Assembly: GCA_958299035.1 (NCBI GenBank)
Contig: CATQJL010000001.1
Coordinates: 105,037,661 to 105,101,660 of the forward strand
DNA: 64,000 nt
Source: Cylicocyclus nassatus
Taxonomy: Eukaryota; Nematoda; Chromadorea; Rhabditida; Strongylidae
Direction: 5' to 3'
Shown here: positions 47,201-54,738 of the stretch, in pieces
How the letters are laid out: every line of letters begins with the position of its first letter
Position numbering within the stretch: position 1 is the first letter of the stretch
Program-made: the position numbers and the translations under genes
Notes under the pieces: model-generated
The model's database searches: none
What the model saw: only the letters and a program-made list of their open reading frames with translations
What the model was told of the DNA's origin: nothing

Positions 47201-48280
47201 GTTTTGTTACCTCAAGTTGGATTTGTAAATTCTTGATAAAGTGCGGAACTGTTAGGCACATGAGTGTGACCCTTCCTAGTAGAAGAAAGTTGTAGAACTC
47301 AAAATTTTCTCAGAAAATATCTCAAGAAATGAATATAACAAAAATCAATCTTGCTGCGTTTCTTGTTGTCTCCTTGTAACTCATAATTCTTCATGTTCGC
47401 TCAATTGCTCACTTGAAAAGGGTAGCCACAATATAAGGTCAGCGTTGCAAACTTCAAAAATTCTAATTTCAAACTTGGATAGTTTTTTCTCTTCTTCCAA
47501 TCCTAAAATTAGAACCTTTGCCTTATTATAAGATGCTCTCTGCTGTAAAAAAAACTGATATGGTTTTTTTTTTAATTTTAGGTGAGTGTTACCCCTTACC
47601 CCTGGTCTCTTGTGATTTTTAAAACAAAGATGAGTAAAAAAAACCAAAGTGAATGTTTTCGGCGCTGATTGTAAGCACGGACGCTCCAAAATGTGTCTTC
47701 CAGCATTGAGAGACTTATCTCGCTTTTTATAAGCTCTGCGGAAAGCTGTATTACAAAATTTAGGGATTACACTTGCTTGCCCCCCTAAGAATACAAATTT
47801 TCGGCTGATCGGCTGATTAGTTAACGTGACGTGGACAAACCGCAAATTAATGACACGCTCAATTACGATATCTTCTTTCGACTATGAACTCAACCCAAAA
47901 TTTAATCGGATCTGACCTTTTTCAAATGTTTTTTAGGGTTTTACGTCTTCAATAATCTTGTCATTGTATGCGTAGCAACTCTTCTCGTCACTGTGCTACC
48001 AAAAATCATCAGATTCCTTTACTGGACTTGCAGGTTGGCTCTTTCAGCGGTATTTCAGATTAATTTAAAGTTTCTTCGCAGATGTTGTCAGCTCAAATGC
48101 GTGCGCGGGCGCAAAGATATCTCATTTGCCCTGAATGTAATGCTTCTGGTGATCTTCGAGGGATGCGTTCTGAGCCGATTTATGTTTGTTGTAAGTCGAC
48201 TATGGAAACTCAAGACACAAATTGAGGGTGGTCGCTATTATTCGCTCTGTAAAATTCCTGTATACCCAAGATCAAAATAA
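22894..48280 (+). CDS. Cys-loop ligand-gated ion channel subunit, 12 exons (join)
   Basis: Predicted plasma-membrane pentameric ion-channel subunit of the nicotinic receptor / nematode lgc superfamily. My exon model is 22894-22990, 23036-23125, 23176-23255, 31111-31155, 37016-37122, 37167-37212, 37265-37330, 39842-39961, 40009-40269, 40317-40410, 47937-48033, 48082-48280. It sums to 1302 nt (433 aa plus stop) and every junction keeps frame. Seen in order: a signal peptide; a beta-strand core with TWEDERL and IWDP; a Cys loop of C-x13-C containing FPFDYQNC; a loop-C region GNDEWEI; then M1, M2, M3 and M4. No vicinal Cys pair is seen in loop C, so it is a non-alpha-like subunit. Odd points: the usual W-x-P-D of loop A reads WIPG; residues before M2 are DELKK, neither GEK nor PAR; the M3-M4 loop is very short and Cys-rich. 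Ligand and ion selectivity cannot be told from this. AATAAA overlaps the stop. Confidence 0.9.
23466..26830 (-). mobile_element. RTE-type LINE (near full length, degenerate)
   Basis: Read on the - strand: a GC-rich leader at about 26830-26500; an APE endonuclease with frameshifts ([29 protein letters not shown]); reverse transcriptase ([56 protein letters not shown]-like); then an RTE C-terminal region with DPAEYV-like and [11 protein letters not shown] stretches. It ends in a short (AAGTAAGT)n tail at 23466-23492. The catalytic ADD has become AND (codon at 24332-24334), which alone should inactivate the RT. Typical of strongylid nematodes. Confidence 0.9.
24182..25100 (-). pseudogene. RTE reverse transcriptase core, catalytic Asp to Asn
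   Basis: RT motifs lie across two frames: palm motifs [13 protein letters not shown] and [20 protein letters not shown], and the catalytic box [11 protein letters not shown] instead of FADD. A frameshift near 24630 separates the halves. It served target-primed reverse transcription of the element and is now defective. Confidence 0.9.
27089..27491. other. Intronic, one unexplained short ORF
   Basis: A 57-codon frame at about 27120-27290 ([12 protein letters not shown] ... EIYKELLKR) looks protein-like and sits after an AG site, but it does not fit the receptor model. Confidence 0.35.
27492..28345. mobile_element. CTCAGATAATCGCC (family K) elements, two copies head to head
   Basis: A + oriented partial copy (27495-27755) stops at GACTCTAC and is followed by a complete reversed copy ending GGCGATTATCTGAG at 28345. 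TG flanks both outer ends. It shares the internal hairpin block described for the other family K copies. Confidence 0.75.
28523..28928. mobile_element. Degenerate Tc1-like element, ~406 bp
   Basis: CAGAGTGGCGGAAAAGTATG and the complement CATACTTGCGGGCCACCCTG, with TA at each side. A short + frame [17 protein letters not shown] may be a relic of a transposase helix-turn-helix; that part is weak. Confidence 0.5.
29346..29580 (+). pseudogene. RTE 3' fragment, opposite strand
   Basis: [21 protein letters not shown] matches the C-terminal region of the RTE copy at 23.5 kb ([13 protein letters not shown]), then diverges. A 5'-truncated second insertion in receptor intron 3. Confidence 0.6.
29866..30245 (-). 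pseudogene. 5'-truncated LINE C-terminus
   Basis: The - strand reads [18 protein letters not shown], then [17 protein letters not shown] and [16 protein letters not shown], which resembles the C-terminal tail of CR1/Jockey-type RTs (..NSFF....WN.L). It ends at a TAG-type stop followed by a TAAATAAA-like run near 29870. One in-frame stop (TAG near 30134). Confidence 0.5.
30611..31110. other. Receptor intron 3, distal part
   Basis: No repeat or coding signal recognised until the exon 4 acceptor at 31110. Confidence 0.5.
31111..31155 (+). CDS. Receptor exon 4 (45-nt micro-exon)
   Basis: A 15-codon exon reading [15 protein letters not shown], bounded by a textbook ttttcag acceptor and a gtaagc donor. 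It supplies the beta-strand segment that immediately precedes the TWEDERL block of exon 5 in this receptor family. It is isolated between a 7.9-kb and a 5.9-kb intron, both full of transposable elements, so gene finders could easily miss it. Frame is zero at both ends. Confidence 0.8.
32748..33337. mobile_element. Family K element in the left arm of the giant palindrome
   Basis: TIRs CTCAGATAATCGCCGGGGGC and its complement; 590 bp; flanked by a 2-bp CA duplication. The right palindrome arm (about 35322-35332) carries the same flanks without the element: a natural empty site. It contains hairpins (GGTACTTTC/GAAAGTACC, CACGGTC/GACCGTG, TTCTCGCGGA/TCCGCGAGAA) and no protein. Confidence 0.92.
34313..34887. 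mobile_element. Family K element in the right arm of the giant palindrome
   Basis: CTCAGATAACCGCCGGGGGC and GGCGATTATCTGAG ends with a 2-bp TG duplication. The left arm near 33764 (ACCAGGCAAGATCC) is the empty site. It inserted independently of the copy at 32748. Confidence 0.92.
36835..36910. repeat. 9-bp tandem repeat AATCCCGCG, about 8 imperfect units
   Basis: Subterminal array in the right palindrome arm. The corresponding left-arm array at 31200-31235 has only three or four units. Confidence 0.85.
37016..37330 (+). CDS. Receptor exons 5-7: ligand-binding core up to first Cys-loop cysteine
   Basis: Exon 5 (37016-37122) reads [14 protein letters not shown] and then VWIPGITLI. Exon 6 is 37167-37212. 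Exon 7 (37265-37330) ends exactly at GCALD, four residues into the Cys loop. Introns 5 and 6 are 44 and 52 nt. The exon 5 acceptor is unusual (tctcaaag) and lies 67 bp beyond the edge of the giant palindrome that fills intron 4. The Asp of the conserved loop-A W-x-P-D motif is replaced by Gly. Confidence 0.88.
37331..38140. other. Receptor intron 7, proximal part
   Basis: AT-rich, unique-looking; nothing recognised. Confidence 0.5.
38141..38850 (-). mobile_element. Reversed Helitron-like copy with duplicated 3' end
   Basis: The reverse complement matches the 478-1738 element, including the TGTCTG-type start, the ATCGATTTTATCGAT blocks and the GGCCGGGCGGAGCC hairpin. The terminal CTAG-containing hairpin occurs twice, at about 38145-38175 and 38390-38420, suggesting two overlapping 3' ends. 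It lies in receptor intron 7. Confidence 0.55.
38856..39780. mobile_element. Family C element in receptor intron 7
   Basis: TTAGGTCGTTTTAAAAGTAA and CTTTTGAAAAGACCTAA ends; 925 bp. It ends 61 bp before exon 8. Confidence 0.85.
39842..40410 (+). CDS. Receptor exons 8-10: Cys loop, loop C, M1 and M2
   Basis: Exon 8 (39842-39961) completes the Cys loop ([11 protein letters not shown]). Exon 9 (40009-40269) carries loop C (GNDEWEI), then the M1 helix ([16 protein letters not shown]) and the short M1-M2 linker. Exon 10 (40317-40410) is M2 ([18 protein letters not shown]) followed by ADNIPKT. The exon 10 donor is GC rather than GT, in the strong GC-donor context gcaagt; it opens a 7.5-kb intron. 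In M2 the usual 9' Leu is Val. Confidence 0.92.
40411..41231. other. Receptor intron 10, proximal part
   Basis: After the GC donor, AT-rich sequence gives way to a GC-rich block at 40740-41060 (CCTGGGGGCGAGAC, GCGGCGTAAACGGGAAGC) that looks like a dispersed repeat; it does not fold as a tRNA and is not rRNA. Confidence 0.4.
41232..42168. mobile_element. Element with CAGTGGCGTACCCAGGATT-type ends and poly-G/C subtermini
   Basis: The left end CCAGTGGTGCCCGGGATTTC plus a G run (41261-41273) mirrors the right end, a C run (42126-42140) plus GAAATCCTGGGTACGCCACT. The family K element splits it. No coding sequence. Confidence 0.7.
41348..41935. mobile_element. Family K element nested in a poly-C TIR element
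   Basis: CTCAGATAACCGCC and GCGATTATCTGAG ends, flanked by C runs of the host repeat. In receptor intron 10. Confidence 0.88.
42169..43436. other. Receptor intron 10, middle
   Basis: No recognised repeat or coding pattern. Confidence 0.45.
43535..45069. mobile_element. Tc1-like palindromic element, 1.5 kb
   Basis: Ends CAGTGCTGGACATAATTA and the complement, flanked by TA; the start CAGTGCTGG is the Tc1-family hallmark. Inverted arms run about 500 bp inward (43535-44060 against 44545-45069). No full transposase; the mirrored 61-codon frame at 44545-44730 occurs in both arms and is not recognised. Confidence 0.85.
45603..46533 (+). mobile_element. Probable truncated retroposon with (GAAT)n tail
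   Basis: It interrupts family J sequence between matched flanks and ends in seven GAAT units (46505-46535), a LINE/SINE-like tail. Just before the tail a frame reads [19 protein letters not shown] and then [10 protein letters not shown]. Not assignable to a family with certainty. Confidence 0.4.
46608..47039. other. Receptor intron 10, before the Penelope-like 3' fragment
   Basis: Possibly further Penelope-like sequence upstream of the 47040 fragment; not demonstrable by eye. Confidence 0.35.
47040..47165 (+). mobile_element. 3' end fragment of a Penelope-like element
   Basis: It shares the GGCCTCTGARGA...CGAAACGT...AATAAA...AACCTGTACGGCA layout with the region just after the GIY-YIG gene at 61665-61740. 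Confidence 0.55.
47166..47936. other. Receptor intron 10, distal part
   Basis: Holds a 154-codon open frame on the - strand (47845-47381) that starts at TTG and has no recognisable domain; probably chance. Confidence 0.45.
47937..48280 (+). CDS. Receptor exons 11-12: M3, M4 and stop
   Basis: Exon 11 (47937-48033) rejoins exon 10 in phase and encodes M3 ([19 protein letters not shown]). A 48-nt intron follows. Exon 12 (48082-48280) encodes M4 ([20 protein letters not shown]) and a roughly 27-residue tail. The M3-M4 loop is only about 20 residues and contains CRCCQLKC, a possible palmitoylation cluster (inference); most nicotinic subunits have far longer loops. Two AATAAA hexamers lie at 48276 and 48284. 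Confidence 0.85.
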
Positions 48281-48289
48281 ACGAATAAA
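48276..48289 (+). promoter_or_regulatory. Receptor poly(A) signals
   Basis: Two AATAAA hexamers, one overlapping the TAA stop. Confidence 0.55.
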
Positions 48290-49623
48290 ATAATTAAAAT
48301 TAAGTGAAAAGCTCTGTCTTGCGGGAACCGTATTTCGAGCTTCTCAAAAACTTTCGAGCATTGCTCTGTAAATCTTTTTTCACTTGATATAACAATCATT
48401 ATTAATTTTTATTACATGAAAGATTATAACAATTTTCAAAAGAAGTGCGTTTATCACGATTCGCCAACACTCGTCACTAGGACTGCAAAAGTCATCCTAA
48501 ATAAAGATGAACTCACGCAGGTGCTTTTCCCTCGTTTGTGTGACTTGAACTATCTAGGAAACAGCTAAAGAGTATACGAAGGCGTCAGACGAAAGAAGCT
48601 GAGCAGACTTATATATTTGAAAGGAAAATTGAAATTTACTCCAACATTCAGATTGGTTTTTTCCTCTTTTGCCCTAGTTCAGCGCTGAGAATCGGCAGCA
48701 AGAAGAAAAATTGTCAAATTTTCAACATTAAAGAACTTTCCTGTTGTGGCGCATATCGCCAAATTTATCGAGTTGCAGTTTCGGCGATGAGAAGCTCAGA
48801 AATGACGCATGAGGTTGCTCAGTCGAATTTTTTTTAATTTTTGGGTAAACAAAAACAAGAACATTTTGTTGGCACACTAGTTGCTTTGCTACTAGGGAGT
48901 CAGCTAATTCTCTATGTTTTTCAGCTGTCAAAAGCCATGTCCCAATCGACGGATATGCAAAACGCCGGACTTCAATGCTGAACCGTTTGACACCATAATC
49001 ATCACTTTGTCGATATCTTTATGTCCTCAGTAGCATACATTGCAATTTGAAAATTGTTGACATAGCAATTTAGGCGGTTTTAGAATTCTAATGAAATTTT
49101 ACTTCCTTATAATTGTTACTGCACAACAATAGGGTGCTCGCCAAAACTACTTTAGTGAGAACGACCCGATCTCATCTGAAGCTGCCCAGTTAACATCAAT
49201 TACGCGGATTACGCGGAACGGTCTCGACAATCAAGACCTATCAACACATTGAATTGTGTGAACCAGGCACTTCTAGAAGGAAAATGACTGTAAAGAGAAA
49301 GGATGTGAGCCCCAAGTAATAGACTATGTTAACATAGAATACAACAACAACAGACGCCTTTCAATTTTAGCTTGCTATGCAACTTGGAATTTAGCCTACT
49401 GCTTTCCTGTTCCCGTGGGCCCAACACAGATAGTTCGGAATCAAACTGCACTTCGTTTTTTAGGTAGAGCAAAGAAGATACCGTTTGGGGTCCGGGTTGG
49501 ATAATAAATCGCGTATGATGTGCAAAAATCGATTGCAAGTAGTTTATTCAGGTGTTTTTGAGAAGAGTCACTAATTGGCCTTTTGTACTTAGATTACCAA
49601 ATTTGCAAGGCAGTTCAACATAT
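48290..49623. other. Intergenic between the convergent genes, first part
   Basis: No feature recognised beyond the receptor poly(A) signals. Confidence 0.5.
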
Positions 49624-49735
49624 ATAGTCGTCCCGAAAGTAGTTGGTTGAACAAGCGCCACATTCCGCGGAACAAGCATTCGTAAAAGGTCTTGGTGACT
49701 TTTAATGCATTTCAGCTTTTCAAAAAGCCTTGCAT
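49624..49735. mobile_element. Family C terminal fragment
   Basis: GTCGTCCCGAAAGTAG, AAGCGCCACATTC and GGAACAAGCATTC match the left end of family C elements; the rest is missing. Confidence 0.5.
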
Positions 49736-49736
49736 A

Positions 49737-50392
49737 CAGGGTGTCCCAAAAAATGTGAACACTCTTTTATCGTTAATAACTCCCTTGCTTTCATGTCTTT
49801 CGCCAAGCTTGAGGCACCATTCTGTAGGGCTAGGTTCAACTTAGATTTATAGTATGGAGCAAATCACGATAACTCTTCGTCACTGTAGGATTACGGTAAG
49901 AACTTCTAGCATGTGGACCCATTGTGAAATATGCCAATCCACAAAATTTTTCCCAAAAAATCTGAACAATCGTGTATCAGGGTTTTTGCGCACGCTGATT
50001 CCACTGCACAATTTATTACAAGCGTTCTTAGCTTTTTTGACGTGTAATCACATTCTTGACAAATGCTGGGAAGTCAGTTATTACGATTTACCTGGGATGA
50101 CCTTGGGAAAAAGCATCACAGTAGAGTGGAAATTTCATATTCGCAATCAGCGGCTTCCATTACCATAGTACAAGAGTTTTTGGCCTGTTTGGTTTTGTTT
50201 CGAAGCAGAATATGGCCTCCAATGGCCTAAATCCTTGTCAAAATCGCTACCGTAATTCTACAGTAATGAAAAGCGATCGATGATTCGCTCCGTACTGTAT
50301 GTCTAAGATGAACCTCGCTCTATAAAGTGGTGCCTAAAGCTAGGCGAAAAGCTTGAAAGCAAGGGAGTTATTAACGATCAAACAGTTGCCCA
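49737..50392. mobile_element. Family B element, right tip lost
   Basis: The left end CAGGGTGTCCCAAAAAATG and the long arms are intact. The right arm stops about 25 bp short of the expected GGGACACCCTG, where a family C element begins. Confidence 0.8.
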
Positions 50393-50396
50393 AATA

Positions 50397-51406
50397 TAAG
50401 GTCGTTCCGAAAGTTCTTTCCGTTTTTTCAACCTGTCATAAAAACACGTGAAATGAAGGTAGGGAAACTCTGCAAATACCTTCCGACGCAGCTTTTCTTC
50501 CTCTTTCTGAATATCATATATATGTCCCGCTTGCTCCTGCGGTCATTAAGATAATTACCGAAATTTGGAACCCATGGTTTTTACCATGTCCAACTTCGGC
50601 AATTTTTCACTATCTTCTTTTTTGACTTTTGGAAAAGCTTTGATAGCAGTCGGATAGAGTAAACAAAGTGCAATATTATGCAATTTTTCGGCATCTATAG
50701 CTAGCCTCAAAACATTTTTAGAATTATTTTTCTGATGTTATCAAATCTTTTGGGGATGCCAGAAGCCATAGAACATAAAACGGCACACAACTAAGGTGTC
50801 ATTCGATGCAGCTTTTTCTCGTCTTTCTGATGAGAGCTTTTTCTTATTAGTTTGTGGGGTCTTTGACGATAACTTTTCCATAAATCTTGATTTTGAACCC
50901 GCCTCATGATGTGCTCGTGAAATGCGAAATCTTATATTTCGAAGCGAAACCCTCAGTTACTTTGTACAAATACAATCATAAACAACTTTTGAAAGTTTCG
51001 AAAACCGAAGATTTGTTGATGTTCAGAAAGTTTGTGTGTTTTGTGACTGTGAAAAAGTGAAGACTTCTGAAAAAGTTATCTCAAAAAATAATGAGAAGCC
51101 AGCTGAAATTGCCAAAAAATTGCATTGCATTGCACTTTGTTTACTCTATCCGATTGTTAACAAAGCTTTTGCAAAAGTCAAAAAAGAAGATAGTGAAAAA
51201 TTGCCAAAGTTGCACGTGGTAAAAACCATAGGTCCGAAATTTCGACCATTATCTCACTGACCACAAGAGCGAGCGACACAGGAATATGATAGTTGAAAAG
51301 AGGAAGAAGAGTTGCGTCGGATATTGCCTAAAGCATTTCTCTTTCTTCGTTCCACATGTTTTTATGATATGATGAAAAAACGGAAAGAACTTTCGGAACG
51401 ACCTAA
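50397..51406. mobile_element. Family C-type element
   Basis: TAAGGTCGTTCCGAAAGTTC and GAACTTTCGGAACGACCTAA ends; 1.0 kb. It is an outlying subtype (GTTCTTTCCG instead of GTAATGTCGC after the tip). Confidence 0.85.
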
Positions 51407-51859
51407 TATTAATGCGCTGAGCACTTTCTGTGCATTTCTGCTAAAATATATTCTCTATAATTTCAAAAAGGTGAAGTTTTTTGATTACAGAATATGATAG
51501 AAATTTATCTAGTCTTAGCTTTCAGTGATTGAGCAGTTTGTTCTCTACACTCTCGCATTGCAAATCATCAACTCACCAAATATATTCTGCATGTCAAAAT
51601 TCCTCCTCTTAGTAATTTTATCGCGTGTATCTGCTCATTTGCTGTTCATTAGCTGTGTACCTAACGTTTCTCCTTCAAACTGAGCGAGGGAACCATCTGG
51701 TGTCATGGCTAATGGAAGCTCAATTGTTCTACATTATTTGATTTTTTTGTAGTTTCCGATGTTATATGTTTTAAAAGGTTATTATTCTTCTAATGGCGAA
51801 GAATTTATCAATTTTTGCTTATTCAAACAAAAACCTATCAGTGAGCGCCCTGCAAAACG

Positions 51860-52078
51860 TTGCCTCAAATGAATGAGGTACGCCCAACCCTCCTTTCCTG
51901 TCAAGCACAGCAGGAACAGTTACTGGCGCTGCGCTATCAACCGCCACTTGTTAGCACACTATCAGTTTGCACCTATAATGCGGAGTATGAAGGAGGCAGG
52001 GCTCACCTAAGCGACTTACAAATAGATAATACAAACCAAATCTTGCTTATTGATTTAAGAGAAAGATGTCGCAAGTGA
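51860..52078 (+). pseudogene. Possible RTE endonuclease 5' scrap
   Basis: STLSVCTYNA followed by degenerate sequence resembles the RTE endonuclease start ([10 protein letters not shown] in the copy at 26.3 kb). Short and unsupported beyond that motif. Confidence 0.3.
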
Positions 52079-52124
52079 CTATATTGCCTGTTGCCTTGTT
52101 ACCTTTAACTTGAATTCTAAGTAT

Positions 52125-52200
52125 CTGTAGCACAATGGCAGTGCGCGGTCGACACTCATCGAAGGGTTCGACTTGCGTGTGCGCGCTCAAGTTTTGCGGC
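52125..52200 (+). mobile_element. tRNA-like SINE head or tRNA pseudogene
   Basis: TAGCACAATGGCAGTGCG resembles an A box and GGTTCGACTTG a B box at tRNA spacing, but the acceptor stem does not close. More likely a SINE or decayed tRNA than a working tRNA. Confidence 0.35.
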
Positions 52201-53189
52201 TACCAAGGAATAGTCGTGAGCAGCATGTTCTTCAGTTAGAAACATCGCGACCTCGCTTTTTTCACATTACAACATACTTCGGCTGTTTGCTACTGGCCCT
52301 GAGGTGGCTCAGAAGAAAGCTTAAGCGCCGAGCACATAATGCCCCAAAATCAAACATGCAAACATCACTATTTCCTATCAATGTTTTTGAGTATTTCTTT
52401 ATACTGTGTTTCTATTTGCTTTCCTTCATGAGCACCCCATAAAGTACGTAGTAATAGTGTTGCGATTTCAAGAGTACTTAGTCTCAAGAAATTGCTGGAG
52501 CCAAACCTTGCGGAGCCTCTACGCGACCTTTTGAAAATGAAAGCTTTGTAATTCACTTTGTCGAAACTACTCGCAACGACTTTCTCAAAAAAAATTATCA
52601 AATATTTAGCTAGCAAGAAATTGAAATTGATTCTGCCGAATGCATGAGAATAGGGTTTTAACAGGAAATAGTGAAGAAAGCAATAGATTTTTATCTATTC
52701 ACTTTACTGATAAATGTTATATCAGAAATACCAGTACACTTGTAATCTGTTCTATGGAAGTACTAAACTCAATAAATCTCGTGAAGTCGTTCCCGTTCAA
52801 GCATTTCCTGTTCTCGTGCCCGTTGGTACTGTAAATAAGCATAGTTAATCCAAAATGTTCAATAATGTGTTCCCACCACCTTGCTGAGAAAGTTGAACTC
52901 TGATTGAGCGTAGTAGTTTATGTCATGGTGAGCAGTGTCTGGATCATCAATCTGATTGAGAATTCGAATTTGAAGAATAAAACCTGGAAATGACACGATA
53001 ATTCACTAATTTATGAAAAGCTCAGAACAGACTAATTTGGTATGGCAAAAAAGATAGTGTCATGGATATGTCTTGACCAGCAACACCTCAAAAAAAGTGA
53101 AAACTTGTGATCATTAGTAGGAAGATCATGAAATCTCTGCAACTATGAATTTCCCGAAATTACACCCAGCCATTACAAAGCAGGTATCG

Positions 53190-53447
53190 TCGAGTCATTT
53201 GTAACTTAATATGCCTAGTGCACACCCTACACGCTAACTGACGAAGTGCAAAACTAGAACATGCTCACTTCCTGTGATTTCTCCTTCTTTCCTTATTTCT
53301 CTTGTTTTTATTGGTTACAAGTTAGCTAGTAGAACACATTTCTACACTTTGGACTAGAAAATGTTTTACTGGGAAGTTACAAATATGGGTGCCGTCACTA
53401 ATAGGGTATAGTGTGCAGTCTCACGCATTACGTTACAAATGACTCGA
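53190..53447. mobile_element. MITE with CGAGTCATTTGTAAC ends
   Basis: CGAGTCATTTGTAAC (53191) and GTTACAAATGACTCG (ending 53446) are exact inverted repeats; weaker pairing continues inward (TAGTGCACACCC/GTGTGCAGTC). 258 bp. Confidence 0.75.
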
Positions 53448-53769
53448 AGTTAAGTAAAATGAAGCATCATTCTTTCAGAAGAACTCAAAAACTTTGGGCT
53501 AACGCTTTTGTTCCTGTACGAAAGTCCAAATGCTCGCTCAAATAGTGCGAGGAAGTTGGCAATTTACAACAATTTGCTCAAAATACCGTATCGTACAATG
53601 AGGAGGCTCTCGATGATGTATTATGCCTCAAATAATGCAAAAGATTTCGGAAAAAAGGAGATGATACTTAAGCATTCAGTAGTGACTTTATGGTACTTCT
53701 CAATGAATGTTCAGACTCGCGCTCCAAATTCTCTCCACTCTGAAGGCAGACATTTCGATGTCTTTGTCT

Positions 53770-54050
53770 TCTATTAAAAGGATAAAGGATTCGGCGTCTT
53801 CAGTACCCTCTGCGGGCATGCGCCGAACGCAACGACTATTTCATAGTCGAAGTATGCGTGCGAGCCTATTACAGTGGCTTGCGGGGGCCAGCCGTTACCA
53901 AGTCAGTGCTCTTATCCTCCCAGATTACTCTGGTACCAATTTAACGGCCACGGAAAGTAGAGGGCTTGGTTGGTCCAGGGGCTGGGATCGAATCTGTGTC
54001 CGATCTGGTCATAGCGGCGCCTCACACCACTACTCCACTCGCCCCCTTGT
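53770..54050 (-). mobile_element. tRNA-derived SINE-like repeat
   Basis: On the - strand a tRNA-like head (GGGGGCGAGTGGAGTAGTGG ... GATTCGATCCC B box) begins near 54048, followed by a body reaching about 53770. Acceptor-stem pairing is partial. Family not confirmed. Confidence 0.4.
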
Positions 54051-54721
54051 CTTCTATTATATTATGCTAAATCCAGGTGGTTTTTGCGGCGGTTTACTTC
54101 ACTTTATTGAATCGCCCGACGACTTTGACTGAGACGCCGTCTTTGGAGACTGAGAGCAAATTGTAATCTTCTTTCAACATGAAGCAAAACCAGACGCGGG
54201 ATGTTGCCACCGACGTTTGGAAGGCATAAGGTGGCAGCGCGCGCACACGCATAATTATGGTGAATTTGACGTAAAAGTACAATTCTTTCAATTCTATCGC
54301 AGATCTGCGGAAGGACTATGGAAACCGCATGGATTTCCCGTAAGAATCCTAGCACGAACAGCAAGGATGAATGTTTGTCCATAACAAGTGACCTTTTGCC
54401 TTTCTTGTCATATGCGAGCTGCAGCACATCTAGAGTTAACGCAAGCTGAGTAATACTCAGTGTTGTCAGCTAATTTTGTGCGGCTACATAAAAATTTTCT
54501 AATAACATCACAGGGGACGCTAGGTTCGTTCTCTTCGTCCATAATGTTTATCTTAAGCCTGAAGATGGCGTTCGGCGTTCTCTCTTTGAATAAGAGAAGA
54601 CCACAATTTGCTCTCAGACCTCCGAAGACGACGTTTGATCCTGAACGCGTTAGGTAATAAAATGCACAACCGTAAAAATCTGGATCTGGCATAACGTAAT
54701 AAAGACTTTATCATGTAATAC

Positions 54722-54738
54722 TTTTTATTTTATTTCTG
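54722..54738 (-). promoter_or_regulatory. Polyadenylation signals of the Rh gene
   Basis: On the - strand, GAAATAAAATAAAAAG: AATAAA overlaps the stop codon of the last exon, so the 3' UTR must be very short. Confidence 0.6.

Noticed and set aside
47381..47845. 154-codon - strand frame
   Set aside because: TTG start, no domain, within a receptor intron, low-complexity composition; not called as a gene.
54104..54692. Two - strand frames downstream of the Rh gene as its C-terminal exons
   Set aside because: No resemblance to Rh tails; a short in-phase exon at 54725-54765 with a good acceptor and poly(A) signal ends the gene.
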